Shown here: in pieces, positions 41,970 to 51,033 of the stretch | How the letters are laid out: the number at the start of each line of letters is the position of its first letter | How positions within the stretch are numbered: position 1 is the first letter of the stretch | NCBI RefSeq assembly: GCF_001591365.1 | Contig: NZ_BCUT01000001.1 | Span: forward strand, 124,001-188,000 | Direction: 5' to 3' | DNA: 64,000 nt | DNA from: Variovorax paradoxus NBRC 15149 | Lineage (GTDB): Bacteria; Pseudomonadota; Gammaproteobacteria; Burkholderiales; Burkholderiaceae_C | Notes under the pieces: model-generated | Told to the model about the DNA's origin: nothing | Databases searched by the model: none | The model's input: only the letters and a program-made list of their open reading frames with translations | Program-made: the position numbers and the translations under genes

Positions 41970-42747
41970 GACCCTTGTTCCGCTGCCCGCCTTCGCTGAC
42001 AACTACATCTGGATGCTGCAGGACGGGTCCAACGCGATCGTGGTGGACCCGGGCGACGCCCAACCGGTGTTCGACGCCTTGGCGCGCGACAAGCTGCAGC
42101 TCGCCGCGATTCTAGTCACGCACCATCACCCCGATCACACGGGCGGCGTGGCCGCGCTCCATGCCGCCACCGGCGCGCCGGTCTTCGGTCCGGCACGCGA
42201 ACGCATTCCGCAGCCCTTCGAGCCGCTGTCGCATGGCGACACCGCCAAGGTGCTCGGGCTGCGCTTTTCGGTCATCGACGTGCCGGGCCACACGGCCGGC
42301 CACATCGCGTACTTCCTGCCCGCAAGCGCAGGCCGGGCGCCGCTTCTTTTTTGCGGCGACACGCTGTTCTCCGGCGGCTGCGGCCGGCTGTTCGAAGGCA
42401 CGCCAGCGCAGATGCTGGCCTCGCTCGATGCGCTGGCGGCGCTGCCGGGCGACACCCGCGTGTGCTGCGCGCACGAATACACACTTGCTAACCTGCGTTT
42501 CGCCCGCGCGGTGGAACCCGGCAATGCCGATCTGACTCAGTACAGCGCGCACTGCGAAAGCCTGCGCGCGCAGGGGCGGCCCACGCTGCCCTCGCAACTG
42601 GCCACCGAACGCCGGATCAACCCCTTTCTTCGCAGCCGCGAAGCCACTGTCCTTAGAGCGGTGCGCGAGCACGCCGAGCTTTCCGCCGATGCGGCCGAAG
42701 CCGAGGTGTTCGCTGCGCTGCGCCAATGGAAAAACGACTTCCGATGA
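41968..42747 (+). CDS. gloB: Hydroxyacylglutathione hydrolase (glyoxalase II)
   Basis: Metallo-beta-lactamase-fold enzyme that hydrolyses S-lactoylglutathione to lactate and glutathione, completing methylglyoxal detoxification. The 259-residue product has the Zn motif [10 protein letters not shown] (~51-60). It has the bridging Asp in [17 protein letters not shown] and the His of [13 protein letters not shown]. The glutathione-binding C-terminus (NPFLRSREA) is present. The start is the ATG at 41968. The stop overlaps the mltD start (ATGA). Confidence 0.95.
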   Translation: MTLVPLPAFADNYIWMLQDGSNAIVVDPGDAQPVFDALARDKLQLAAILVTHHHPDHTGGVAALHAATGAPVFGPARERIPQPFEPLSHGDTAKVLGLRFSVIDVPGHTAGHIAYFLPASAGRAPLLFCGDTLFSGGCGRLFEGTPAQMLASLDALAALPGDTRVCCAHEYTLANLRFARAVEPGNADLTQYSAHCESLRAQGRPTLPSQLATERRINPFLRSREATVLRAVREHAELSADAAEAEVFAALRQWKNDFR

Positions 42748-44357
42748 AACTTATCGCTGCTGTCTGCCTTGCAGGCTCACTGTTGCTCGCGGGCTGCGCG
42801 GGCACCAACAGCCCGTCTTCCTCCTCCACCACCGCATCCGCGCAATCCACCGCCGGCGGCACCGGTGCCAAGGCCTCCGGCAGCGCGGCGCCGGTCTATC
42901 CAGGCGGCCCGCTCACTCCCATCACCAGCAGCGAAGCCCATTCGCAGAGCGTCGTCACGCTCGCGCCGCCCGCCGACATGTGGGACCGCATCCGCCGCGG
43001 CTTCAAGATGCCGAACCTCGAGAGCGACCTGGTGCGCGACCGCGAGCAGTGGTATGCCAGCCGGCCCGACTACATCCAGCGCATGACCGAGCGCTCGAAC
43101 AAGTACATCTTCCACATCGTCGAAGAACTCGAGCGGCGCAACATGCCGACCGAACTCGCGCTGCTGCCGTACATCGAGAGCGCGTTCAACCCGCAGGCCA
43201 TTTCCAGCGCGCGCGCCGCGGGCATGTGGCAGTTCATGCCCGCCACCGGCACCGACTTCGACCTCAAGCAGAACATCTTCCGCGACGACCGGCGCGACGT
43301 GGTGGCCTCGACGCGCGCCGCACTCGACTACCTGCAAAAGCTCTACGGCATGTTCGGCGACTGGCAGCTCGCGCTGGCCGCCTACAACTGGGGCGAAGGC
43401 AGCGTGAGCCGCGCCATCGCCAAGAACCAGCGCCTGGGCCTGCCCACCACCTACAGCGACCTTTCCATGCCGGCCGAAACGCGGCTCTACGTGCCCAAGC
43501 TGCAGGCGGTGAAGAACATCGTGGCCAATCCGCAGGCGTTCAACACCGAGCTGCCGCTGATCGCGAACCACCCGTACTTCCAGACCGTGACGCTCACGCG
43601 CGACCTCGACGTCGAACTGGCCGCCAAGCTCGCCGACATCCGCCTCGAAGACTTCCGCGCCCTCAACCCGGCCGCGCACAAGCCGGTGCTGCTGGCGGCC
43701 GGCACGCCCCAGATCCTCTTGCCCTGGGACAACGCGGCCGTGTTCCAGCGCAACTTCGATGCGTACTCGCAAGGCCAGTACGCCAGCTGGACGGCATGGG
43801 TGGTTCCCAACACCATGACGGTGGCCGATGCGGCCCAGCGCTCGGGCATGAGCGAGGCCGACCTGCGCGCGCTCAACAGCATCCCCCCGCGCATGCTCAT
43901 CAAGGCCGGCTCGACGCTCATCGTGCCGCGCGGCGCCCGCGTCAAGGAAGACGTGACGGCGCTGGTGGCCGACAGCGGCCACCTGAGCTTCCAGCCCGAA
44001 ATCGTCAATCGCCGCACCACCGTCAAGGCCGGACGCAACGACAGCGTGGCCAGCATCGCGCGCCGCTACAAGCTCAAGCCCGACAGCGTGGCCGAGTGGA
44101 ACGACGTCAAGCTCAACCATTCGTTCAAGCGCGGCTACAGCGTGGTGGTGTACCTGCCGGTCCGCGCTGCGCCCGAAGCGCGCGTCGGCACGGGCGCGGC
44201 ACGGGCGCACGGCCGCACCTCCGTTGCCGACAAGCGCGGCGGCAGCCAGGTGAAAGCGGTTGCCGCACGCGGCCGCAACGTGGTGGTGAAGACGCCTGCA
44301 GGCAAACAGGTGGTGCGCGAGAAGCGCGGCGGCACGCCTTCGAAGAAAAAGCGCTGA
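42744..44357 (+). CDS. mltD: Membrane-bound lytic murein transglycosylase D
   Basis: Lipoprotein that cleaves peptidoglycan glycan strands with formation of anhydro-muramic acid. The 537-residue product begins with a signal peptide and lipobox (LLLAGC). The transglycosylase domain (~95-260) has the catalytic Glu in [10 protein letters not shown] and [10 protein letters not shown], with [10 protein letters not shown] after it. Two LysM-like peptidoglycan-binding modules are at ~350-395 and ~425-470. A basic tail (~480-537, many Arg/Lys) is longer than in E. coli MltD. I chose ATG 42744, overlapping gloB's stop, over 42726 because the signal peptide then starts at residue 1. Confidence 0.93.
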   Translation: MKLIAAVCLAGSLLLAGCAGTNSPSSSSTTASAQSTAGGTGAKASGSAAPVYPGGPLTPITSSEAHSQSVVTLAPPADMWDRIRRGFKMPNLESDLVRDREQWYASRPDYIQRMTERSNKYIFHIVEELERRNMPTELALLPYIESAFNPQAISSARAAGMWQFMPATGTDFDLKQNIFRDDRRDVVASTRAALDYLQKLYGMFGDWQLALAAYNWGEGSVSRAIAKNQRLGLPTTYSDLSMPAETRLYVPKLQAVKNIVANPQAFNTELPLIANHPYFQTVTLTRDLDVELAAKLADIRLEDFRALNPAAHKPVLLAAGTPQILLPWDNAAVFQRNFDAYSQGQYASWTAWVVPNTMTVADAAQRSGMSEADLRALNSIPPRMLIKAGSTLIVPRGARVKEDVTALVADSGHLSFQPEIVNRRTTVKAGRNDSVASIARRYKLKPDSVAEWNDVKLNHSFKRGYSVVVYLPVRAAPEARVGTGAARAHGRTSVADKRGGSQVKAVAARGRNVVVKTPAGKQVVREKRGGTPSKKKR

Positions 44358-44396
44358 GCCTTGCCTGCCGGGCCGGCGGCAACCGAAGCGCGGGCG

Positions 44397-45230
44397 CTAG
44401 AGCTTTTCGGTTTCGCCGCTGCGCGGCTGCCACTTCATGAGGCGCTTCTCGATCAGGCCGACCAGGCCGTCGAGCAAGAGCGCAAAGGCCGTCAGCACCA
44501 CGATGCCGGCAAATACGGTGTTCACGTCGAAGGTGCCTTCGGCCTGGAGGATCAGGTAACCCACGCCGCGCGCCGAGCCCAGGTACTCGCCGACCACCGC
44601 GCCAACGAAGGCCAGGCCCACCGAGGTGTGCAGGCTCGAGAACACCCAGCTCGTCGCGCTCGGCAGGTAGACCGTGCGAAGCAGCTGCCGCTGGTTGGCG
44701 CCGAGCATCTTCGCGTTGGCCAGCACCACCGGGCTCACCTCGCGCACGCCCTGGTAGACGTTGAAGAACACGATGAAGAACACCAGCGTGACGGCCAGCG
44801 CCACCTTGCTCCAGATGCCGAGGCCGAACCACAGCGCGAAGATCGGCGCGAGGATCACGCGCGGCATCGAGTTGGCGGCCTTGATGTAGGGATCGAGGAT
44901 CAGGCTGGCAGTGGGTGCCAGCGCCAGCCAGAGCCCGCAAGCCAGCCCGAGCACGGTGCCGATGCCGAAGGCCAGCACCGTCTCGAGCAGCGTGGTGCCC
45001 AGGTGCCGGTAGATGTCGGCATTGCCCTTCAGGCCTTCAGGAAACAGCAGATTCGGCGGCACCTCGAACGGCAGGAACCAGCTCCAGATGCGCCCCGCCA
45101 CCTGGATCGGCTCGCCCAGGAAAAAAGCCACCTGCTGGTTGCGCGACGCCAGGTGCCAGCCCACCAGGATGATCGCGAGCAGCACCAGCTGCCAGAAGCG
45201 CGCGTTGCGTTCGTTCAGGCGCGGCATCAT
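44397..45230 (-). CDS. ABC transporter permease (nitrate/sulfonate/taurine type)
   Basis: Inner-membrane permease of the SsuC/TauC family, 277 residues, with about six membrane helices. The coupling motif EAA-like segment AATSWVFSSLHTSVGLAFVG precedes GEYLGSARGVGYLI (~185-200), where the ATPase docks. The N-terminus has a short periplasmic-side polar region. It overlaps the ATPase gene by 4 nt. With the binding protein upstream it forms a complete importer. The substrate (sulfonate, nitrate, a pyrimidine precursor or an aromatic acid) cannot be read. Confidence 0.9.
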   Translation of the reverse strand: MMPRLNERNARFWQLVLLAIILVGWHLASRNQQVAFFLGEPIQVAGRIWSWFLPFEVPPNLLFPEGLKGNADIYRHLGTTLLETVLAFGIGTVLGLACGLWLALAPTASLILDPYIKAANSMPRVILAPIFALWFGLGIWSKVALAVTLVFFIVFFNVYQGVREVSPVVLANAKMLGANQRQLLRTVYLPSATSWVFSSLHTSVGLAFVGAVVGEYLGSARGVGYLILQAEGTFDVNTVFAGIVVLTAFALLLDGLVGLIEKRLMKWQPRSGETEKL

Positions 45231-46072
45231 GCGGCCTTCCTGAGCTGCTGCGCATAGCCCTTGAGCACTTCGTCGCGCAGCACCTCCCAGATCTGGGTAT
45301 GCAGCTCGACGAAGCGCGGCTGCGTGCGCACCTCGGCCACGTCGCGCGGGCGCGCCAGGTCGATGGCGAACTCGCCGATCGGATGCGTCGCCGGGCCCGC
45401 CGACAACACCACCACGCGGTCGCTCATTGCAATCGCTTCATCGAGGTCGTGCGTGATGAAGAGCACGGCCTTCCGACCTTGTGAGCCCCGGGGCGCTGCG
45501 CGGCTCGGCGCGCTCCAGATGTCGAGCACCTCGTTTTCCATCAGCTGGCGCGTCTGGATGTCGAGCGCGCTGAAGGGCTCGTCCATGAGGATGATGTCGG
45601 GGTCGAGCACCAGCGTCTGCGCGAGCGCCACGCGCTTGCGCATGCCGCCCGAGAGCTGGTGCGGATAGCGGTCGCCAAAGCCCGAGAGACCTACGCGCGA
45701 AAGCCAGGCCTCGGCCTGCCCGCGTGCATCGGCGTCGGGCACGCCGCGGTACTGCAGCCCCACCATCACGTTGTCGATGGCGCTTCGCCACGGCATCAGC
45801 GCCTCGGTCTGGAACATGTAGCCGGCGCGCGCGTTCACGCCCGCCAGCGTCTGGCCGAAGACCTTGATGGTGCCCGACGAAGGTTCGAGCAGGCCCGCGC
45901 CCACGTTCAGCAAGGTCGACTTGCCGCAGCCCGTGGGACCCACCACCGAGACGAATTCCCCGGCCCGCACGCGCAGCGTGGTGTCGGCCACCGCGGTGTA
46001 GCGCTGGCCCGGGTCGTCCTTCGAATGGAAGGTACAGCTGATGGAGAGAAGCTCGAGTGCGTAGTCGGACAT
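45227..46072 (-). CDS. ABC transporter ATP-binding protein (SsuB/TauB type)
   Basis: Cytoplasmic ATPase of the importer, 281 residues. The Walker A motif GPTGCGKST (~44-52), Q-loop MFQTEALMPWR, signature LSGGMRKRVALAQ, Walker B ILMDEPFSALD and switch His in LFITHDLDEAI are all present. The start is uncertain: ATG 46072 gives MSDYALELL, the core N-terminus, while ATG 46093 would add seven residues. Neither has a strong ribosome site. A terminator lies between it and the binding-protein gene, so it is probably made in smaller amounts than that protein. Confidence 0.92.
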   Translation of the reverse strand: MSDYALELLSISCTFHSKDDPGQRYTAVADTTLRVRAGEFVSVVGPTGCGKSTLLNVGAGLLEPSSGTIKVFGQTLAGVNARAGYMFQTEALMPWRSAIDNVMVGLQYRGVPDADARGQAEAWLSRVGLSGFGDRYPHQLSGGMRKRVALAQTLVLDPDIILMDEPFSALDIQTRQLMENEVLDIWSAPSRAAPRGSQGRKAVLFITHDLDEAIAMSDRVVVLSAGPATHPIGEFAIDLARPRDVAEVRTQPRFVELHTQIWEVLRDEVLKGYAQQLRKAA

Positions 46073-46106
46073 GTCTGGCGAGAATTCTGGCATTGGCCGC
46101 CACAAG

Positions 46107-46128
46107 AAAAAACCCGGCCGAAGCCGGG
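46107..46128 (-). terminator. Intra-operon intrinsic terminator
   Basis: On the minus strand, CCCGGC-TTCG-GCCGGG (46128-46113) with a stable UUCG tetraloop is followed by TTTTTT. It lies between the substrate-binding gene and the ATPase gene of one ABC operon, so it may give partial termination and an excess of binding-protein message. Confidence 0.8.
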
Positions 46129-46146
46129 TCGCGGGGACGTTCGGAG

Positions 46147-47181
46147 TCAGGCTTTGAACCTGTCTTTCGCGCGCCTAGCAAAATCGTTGGTGTAGGTCTT
46201 CATGAGGTCGATCTTGTCGGGCTTCACGGCCGTGTCGAAGCTCGAGATCGCGGTGAGCGCCGTCTTGGGACCGTCGGCCGGCACGAGGCCGTCGGTGGCG
46301 ATCGATTCGCGCACCTTGTCGAAGGACGCGAGGTACAGCGCGCGGTCGCCGAGCAGGTAGGTCTCGGGCACCGTCTTGATGATGTCGCCGGGGCCGGCTG
46401 TCTGCAGCCACTTGAGGCCGTGGACGATGGCATTGGCCAGTGCCTGGCAGGTGTTGGGATTCTTCTGGATGAAGTCGACCGGCGCGTAGAGGCAGGCCGC
46501 GGGCATCGGTCCGCCGAACACCTGCTGCGTGCCCTTGAGCGTGCGCGTGTCGCTGATGATCTTCACGTCGCCCTTCTGCTCGAGCATGGTCATGACGGGG
46601 TCGGTGTTGCTGATGGCGTCGATCTGGCCCGAGCGCAGCGCCGTGAGCGCGCCGGCCGCCACGCCCACGCCGATGTAGCTCACGTCGCTGGCCTTGAGGC
46701 CGCCGCGCGACAGCACGAGATTGGCCACCATGTTGGTCGAGGAGCCCGGCGCCGAGACGCCGATCTTCCTGCCCTTGAGATCGGAAATTCCAGTGTAGCC
46801 CGCCATGTTCTTGGTCGACACGCCCACCGCGATCTGCGGCGCACGGCCCTGCAGCACGAAGGCCTGGAAGAACTGGTTCTTGGCCTGCAGGTTGATGGTG
46901 TGCTCGTAGGCGCCGGAGCACACGTCCGCCGATCCGCCCACCACGGCCTGCAGCGCGCGTGCGCCGCCTGCGAAATCGGAGATCTCGACGTCGAGGCCTT
47001 CGGCCTTGAAGTAGCCGAGCTGTTCGGAGATGGTGAGCGGCAAATAGTAGAACGCCGCCTTGCCGCCCACTGCAATGGAAATCTTCGTCTTCTCGAGCTT
47101 GGCTTGCGCAAAGACCCGCGGCAACGCAATGGTTGCCGCAGCGACTGCGGAGACTGTCATGAGGGTTCTGCGGTGGAGCAT
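46147..47181 (-). CDS. ABC transporter substrate-binding protein (NMT1/SsuA-like)
   Basis: Periplasmic solute-binding protein, 344 residues, with a Sec signal (~8-26, ending VFAQA). The two-lobed NMT1/THI5-type fold has YYLPLTISEQLGYFKAEGLD (~45-64), VEISDFAGGARALQAVVGG and later GLKASDVSYIGVGVAAG. The ATG at 47181 has AGGA 7 nt upstream. It is the first gene of the importer operon. The ligand is unknown; related proteins bind sulfonates, nitrate or pyrimidine precursors. Confidence 0.9.
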   Translation of the reverse strand: MLHRRTLMTVSAVAAATIALPRVFAQAKLEKTKISIAVGGKAAFYYLPLTISEQLGYFKAEGLDVEISDFAGGARALQAVVGGSADVCSGAYEHTINLQAKNQFFQAFVLQGRAPQIAVGVSTKNMAGYTGISDLKGRKIGVSAPGSSTNMVANLVLSRGGLKASDVSYIGVGVAAGALTALRSGQIDAISNTDPVMTMLEQKGDVKIISDTRTLKGTQQVFGGPMPAACLYAPVDFIQKNPNTCQALANAIVHGLKWLQTAGPGDIIKTVPETYLLGDRALYLASFDKVRESIATDGLVPADGPKTALTAISSFDTAVKPDKIDLMKTYTNDFARRAKDRFKA

Positions 47182-47340
47182 GGAGCAATCCTGCGGGCGC
47201 TTGATTCTGGTGGACTGAATCGAGCTTAGGGGTGCGCCCCCGTTGCCTGCATCGGGGTCATCCCGTGCGGGTTTCCACGTAAGCATGAAGGCCTCCACGA
47301 GGCCTGTGCCGAATGGCCTGCTGCGCACTGGCGCAGAGGC

Positions 47341-47367
47341 TTTTATCGCTCTTAGCGCGCGATAAAA
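47341..47367 (-). terminator. AT-rich hairpin at the end of the MAPEG gene
   Basis: TTTTATCGC (47341-47349) and GCGATAAAA (47359-47367) form a perfect 9-bp inverted repeat overlapping the MAPEG stop codon. The stem includes its own A and T tracts, so it could end transcription on either strand. Confidence 0.5.
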
Positions 47368-47744
47368 AGGATCGCGATATTGACCACGAAACCGAGCGCC
47401 CATACCGCACTGCGCACGGAGCCGATGCCCTTGATATAGACCGCGATATAGATCGCACGCAGTACGACATAGGCCGCCGCCAGCATGTCGAGCCGCGCCT
47501 GATTGGCGCCGAGCTGGTGCGCAATGATCACCGCGCCGATGAAGAACGGAAGGCCTTCGAAGCTGTTGGCCTGCGCGCTGTTGGCGCGCGCGCGCCAACC
47601 GCTCTGCTTTGCGGCCCAGTCGCGCGGCTGCACGTTGTCGCGCGGACCGAAACTGCCGGCCTTGGCGATCCATGCCGCGAGATACGGCAGGCCGCAGGCG
47701 ATGAACACGCACCAGTAGGCGACGGTGAGCAAGGAAAGAGTCAT
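47352..47744 (-). CDS. MAPEG-family membrane protein
   Basis: A 130-residue integral membrane protein of the MAPEG (membrane-associated, eicosanoid and glutathione metabolism) family, with four hydrophobic segments. The typical polar motif between helices 2 and 3 reads RARANSAQANSFEGLPFFIG (~52-71), with the conserved Arg, Asn and Glu; RAIYIAVYIKG follows. Bacterial members are of uncertain function; some have glutathione-dependent activity. It stands alone between the ABC operon and recR on the minus strand. Confidence 0.88.
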   Translation of the reverse strand: MTLSLLTVAYWCVFIACGLPYLAAWIAKAGSFGPRDNVQPRDWAAKQSGWRARANSAQANSFEGLPFFIGAVIIAHQLGANQARLDMLAAAYVVLRAIYIAVYIKGIGSVRSAVWALGFVVNIAILFIAR

Positions 47745-47796
47745 GCGGGTTGTCTACGTTCGATGGAGAGCTGGCGCAGCGAACGAACGCCGCGCG

Positions 47797-48387
47797 CTAT
47801 CGGCGGTCCACCAGGGCATGCGCGATGGTGCCGAGATCCACGTATTCGAGCTCGCTGCCGGCAGGCACGCCGCGCGCGAGGCGCGTCACGTTGAGGCCGC
47901 GCTGCCGGAGCGCTTCGCCGATCACGTGCGCGGTGGCTTCGCCCTCCGCCGTGAAGTTGGTGGCCAGGATGACCTCGCTCACGGTGCCGTCCAGTGCGCG
48001 GTCGAAGAGTTTCTGCAGGCCGATGTCCTTGGGTCCGATGCCGTCGAGCGGACTGAGCTTGCCCATCAGCACGAAGTAGTAGCCGCGGAAGGCCCCGGTG
48101 CGTTCGAGCGCGGCCTGGTCGGCCGGCGTCTCGACCACGCAGAGCTTGCTTGCGTCGCGGCGCGTGTCGAGGCACACGCTGCAGACCGGTGCTTCGGTGA
48201 AGGTGTTGCAGCGTTCGCAATGCCGCACGTTGCCGGCCGCCTGCTGCAGCGCGCGCGCAAGCAGCTGCGCGCCCTCGCGGTCATGCTGCAGCAAGTGGAA
48301 GGCCATGCGCGAGGCCGACTTGACGCCGACGCCGGGCAGGCGGCGCAGCGCATCGACCAGCGCATCGAGCGAACTGGCGTCGGCCAT
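47797..48387 (-). CDS. recR: Recombination mediator protein
   Basis: Works with RecO and RecF to load RecA on gapped DNA. The 196-residue product has the N-terminal helix-hairpin-helix ([20 protein letters not shown]). The zinc motif is [16 protein letters not shown] (~56-71). The Toprim domain starts [17 protein letters not shown] and [17 protein letters not shown]. The ATG at 48387 is chosen over a TTG one codon earlier. It follows ybaB by 7 nt, in the widespread dnaX-ybaB-recR order. Confidence 0.96.
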   Translation of the reverse strand: MADASSLDALVDALRRLPGVGVKSASRMAFHLLQHDREGAQLLARALQQAAGNVRHCERCNTFTEAPVCSVCLDTRRDASKLCVVETPADQAALERTGAFRGYYFVLMGKLSPLDGIGPKDIGLQKLFDRALDGTVSEVILATNFTAEGEATAHVIGEALRQRGLNVTRLARGVPAGSELEYVDLGTIAHALVDRR

Positions 48388-48394
48388 CAATGGC

Positions 48395-48727
48395 TCAGAA
48401 CGGCAGCTTCATGCCGGGCGGGAGGCCCGGCATGCCTGCGGTGAGCTTGCCCATCTTCTGCTCGCTGGTTTCCTCGGCTTTGCGCACCGCGGCATTGAAG
48501 GCGGCGGCCACCAGGTCTTCGAGCATGTCCTTGTCGTCGGCCAGGAGGCTCGGGTCGATGGTGATGCGCTTGACGTCGTGCTTGCAGGTCATCACGACCT
48601 TCACGAGGCCCGCGCCCGACTCGCCTTCGACCTCGATGGTGGCCAGTTCTTCCTGGGCCTTCTTGAGGTTGTCCTGCATTGCCTGCGCCTGCTTCATGAG
48701 GCCGGCCAGTTGTCCTTTGTTGAACAT
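48395..48727 (-). CDS. ybaB: YbaB/EbfC nucleoid-associated protein
   Basis: Small dimeric DNA-binding protein that coats the nucleoid, 110 residues. It begins [20 protein letters not shown] and continues through the conserved [17 protein letters not shown] and IDPSLL segments. The C-terminus is Gly/Pro/Met-rich ([16 protein letters not shown]), usual in beta-proteobacteria. It lies 97 nt after dnaX and 7 nt before recR on the same strand. Confidence 0.95.
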   Translation of the reverse strand: MFNKGQLAGLMKQAQAMQDNLKKAQEELATIEVEGESGAGLVKVVMTCKHDVKRITIDPSLLADDKDMLEDLVAAAFNAAVRKAEETSEQKMGKLTAGMPGLPPGMKLPF

Positions 48728-48824
48728 CGTTGGTCCTGATTGGTTGGAATGGGGGAAGGATAAGAGAGATGGCGGCCGATGCCGAATGCCGCAGGAGCCG
48801 GCACGGTTTTTCAGTGGCGTTCCG

Positions 48825-50687
48825 TCAGGCGGGCTTGAGTGTTCCAGGCACGATCTTCGCATCGAATTCGCGCATCAGCATCTGCACTTCGGGATCGCTG
48901 CGGATGGCCTCCTCGGCCACGCGCTGGCGCTCGTCGGCCGCCTGCTTGTTGCGGCGCGCGGGGCTGTCGACCACGGCGCCGATCTCGATGGCGAGCTTCA
49001 CGCCGTGACCCAGCGCGGCCAGTGCATCCGTGAGCTTCTCGCGGGCCGAAGGCTGGTTGAGCAGCTCGCGCTCGACGCGAAGTATCCACTGGTCGACGTC
49101 GCGCGCCACCAGCTGCGACTGCAGCGCGAGTTCGCGCGCGAGGGCGTTGATGCTCTCGGCCGCGATCATCTGCGTGACCGTGGCGTGCCAGAAGTCGCCG
49201 TCCTCGCTCGGCGGAATGGGCGGTGCCGGGCCGCGCTGCTCATCGGGGCGCGGCGCGTCGCGCTGGCTCGGCGGCGGCTGCACGCGCATGGGAACGGCAA
49301 GCACCCGGGGCGCCTCGGCAGCCGGCGAGGGCTCAATTTCTGCGGAAGGCCTGGGCCCGTTTGGCCGCACGGGCTCGTTGACCACGGCCAGGCGCTGGCC
49401 GGCCGGCGCCGGATTGGATCGAGGAGGCACCGGCGCAGCGACGGAAATCGACGCTGGCGGCGCGACGATCGCCGCCGTGTCTTGATGAGCCGGCGCTACG
49501 GGCGCAGGGACCGAAGCCGCCCGGGCGGCTTCATTCAGAGTTTTTTTTTCCGCGGAGGCCGAAGAAGCGGCCGCGTTGGAAGGCTTGAAGGCCAGGAGCC
49601 TGAGCAGCACCATGGTCAGCGCCGCGTACTCGTCGGGCGCCAGCCCCAGCTCGCTGCGCCCGTGCAGGCACAGGCTGTAGAGCAGCTGCGTTTCGTCGGC
49701 CGGCATCAGCGACGCGAGGCGCGCCGTATCGGCCGCGTCGGGATCGGTGGCCGAATCGGCCGATTCCGCCCGCGACGGCACCGCCTGCAGCACGGCCATG
49801 GCCTGCAGCACCGCGGTCATTTCTTCCAGCGTGGACGCGGCGGACATGCCGTCGCGCCGCAGCGCCTCGGAGGTGTCGACCACCGTCCTGCCATCGCCCA
49901 GCGCCAGCGCCTCGATCAGCTTGAACACATGGCCACGGTCCACGCTGCCGAGCATCTGGCGCACGCCGGCTTCGAGCAGTTCGCCGTTGCCGAAGGCGAT
50001 GGCCTGGTCGGTGAGCGACAGCGCGTCGCGCATCGAGCCGCGTGCCGCACGCGCCAGCAGGCGCAGCGCCTGCGGCTCGGCCGGCACCTGTTCGGCCTGC
50101 AGCACGCCCGTGAGGTGCTCCAGCACCGTCTCGGGCGCCATCGGCCGCAGGTTGAACTGCAGGCAGCGCGACAGCACCGTGACCGGGACCTTCTGCGGAT
50201 CGGTGGTGGCCAGAACGAACTTGAGGTATTCCGGCGGCTCCTCGAGCGTCTTCAGCATCGCGTTGAACGCGGTGTTGGTGAGCATGTGCACTTCGTCGAT
50301 CATGAAGACCTTGAAGCGCCCCTGCACCGGCTTGTAGACCGCCTGCTCGAGCAGCGACTGCACCTCGTCCACGCCGCGGTTCGATGCCGCGTCGAGCTCG
50401 GTGTAGTCGACGAAGCGGCCCGAATCGATGTCCTTGCAGGCCTGGCACACCCCGCAAGGCGTGGCCGTGATGCCGCCCTGCCCGTCCGGGCCCTGGCAAT
50501 TGAGCGACTTGGCCAGGATGCGTGAGACGGTGGTCTTGCCCACGCCCCGCGTCCCGGTGAAAAGATAGGCGTGATGCAGGCGCTGCGTGGTCAACGCGTT
50601 CTCGAGCGCCTGCACCACATGCCCCTGGCCAACCATCTCACCGAAGGTTTTCGGACGGAACTTGCGAGCGAGCACGAGATAAGACAT
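48825..50687 (-). CDS. dnaX: DNA polymerase III subunits gamma and tau
   Basis: Clamp-loader ATPase of the replicase. Full-length tau is 620 residues. Domain I has Walker [10 protein letters not shown] (~44-52), a zinc-binding CQGPDGQ...CGVCQAC module, Walker [10 protein letters not shown] and sensor ATTDPQKVP. Domain III follows to ~365, then a Pro/Ala-rich linker and a short tau-type C-terminus (~510-620). [15 protein letters not shown] at 50687 matches the family start; an ATG three codons earlier is less likely. A run of nine A at codons 380-383, followed by a palindrome, predicts a shorter gamma product by -1 slippage, ending at residue ~385 (see separate entry). ybaB and recR follow. 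Confidence 0.95.
   Translation of the reverse strand: MSYLVLARKFRPKTFGEMVGQGHVVQALENALTTQRLHHAYLFTGTRGVGKTTVSRILAKSLNCQGPDGQGGITATPCGVCQACKDIDSGRFVDYTELDAASNRGVDEVQSLLEQAVYKPVQGRFKVFMIDEVHMLTNTAFNAMLKTLEEPPEYLKFVLATTDPQKVPVTVLSRCLQFNLRPMAPETVLEHLTGVLQAEQVPAEPQALRLLARAARGSMRDALSLTDQAIAFGNGELLEAGVRQMLGSVDRGHVFKLIEALALGDGRTVVDTSEALRRDGMSAASTLEEMTAVLQAMAVLQAVPSRAESADSATDPDAADTARLASLMPADETQLLYSLCLHGRSELGLAPDEYAALTMVLLRLLAFKPSNAAASSASAEKKTLNEAARAASVPAPVAPAHQDTAAIVAPPASISVAAPVPPRSNPAPAGQRLAVVNEPVRPNGPRPSAEIEPSPAAEAPRVLAVPMRVQPPPSQRDAPRPDEQRGPAPPIPPSEDGDFWHATVTQMIAAESINALARELALQSQLVARDVDQWILRVERELLNQPSAREKLTDALAALGHGVKLAIEIGAVVDSPARRNKQAADERQRVAEEAIRSDPEVQMLMREFDAKIVPGTLKPA
49513..49549 (-). other. 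Programmed frameshift / slippage site in dnaX
   Basis: On the minus strand the message reads GAA AAA AAA ACT in the tau frame: nine consecutive A (49549-49541). After an 8-nt spacer (49540-49533) comes the 20-nt perfect palindrome GAAGCCGCCCGGGCGGCTTC (49532-49513), able to form a stable stem-loop. A -1 shift reads AAA AAA AAC TCT GAA TGA, so translation stops after Lys-Asn-Ser-Glu at residue 385. Slippery A-run, spacer, hairpin and nearby stop are the parts of the known E. coli and Thermus dnaX signals that make gamma. The run of nine also allows RNA polymerase slippage. Confidence 0.8.
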
Positions 50688-50793
50688 TGCGGGCATTCTA
50701 AAAGGCGCTGCACCGGCCTCGCCTTCACCCCCCGATCAAAAAAAGACCTGACTTTTCGTGGGACACCGAGGAACCGGCTTCGCCGGGCCTCTG

Positions 50794-50829
50794 GTGTCGC
50801 CCCCAGCAGGGGGGTGGGCGAAGCGACAC
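50794..50829. repeat. GC-rich palindromic element (possible dispersed repeat)
   Basis: GTGTCGC (50794-50800) pairs with GCGACAC (50823-50829), enclosing a C-run and a G-run that extend the stem. A smaller hairpin CCGGC-TTC-GCCGG lies just before it (50774-50786). Its look, and my memory of similar elements in Comamonadaceae genomes, suggest a dispersed intergenic repeat. Only this copy is seen here. Confidence 0.4.
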
Positions 50830-50862
50830 GAAGTGCGCGCAGCCTGGGGGGTTACAATACGT

Positions 50863-50962
50863 GCTGACGGGCCTCCCTGCATGGTGAAGTGGCCAACCGG
50901 GTCAGGTGGGGAACCAAGCAGCCCTAACTGCGTAGTCAGTGCCAGGGGTAAGGCTCGTCAAC
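50863..50962 (+). ncRNA. ffs: Signal recognition particle RNA (4.5S, small bacterial type)
   Basis: RNA of the SRP that binds Ffh and targets membrane proteins. The universally conserved apical domain is plain: GGGTCAGGTGGGGAACCAAG then CAGCCC. A GGAA tetraloop (50910-50913) is closed by TGG/CCA and flanked by the internal-loop sequences GTCAGG and AGCAGCC. The ends pair, TGACGGGCCT (50865-50874) with AAGGCTCGTCA (50950-50960), setting approximate limits. TACAAT at 50853-50858 is a well-placed -10; no good -35 is seen. Transcribed away from dnaX, a usual neighbour. Confidence 0.93.
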
Positions 50963-51033
50963 CTAACATCAAAGATACGAGGCATGGCAGGCAGCCACCT
51001 CACCGGCGCTGAGTCCTCAGCCGCCGCATCCAG

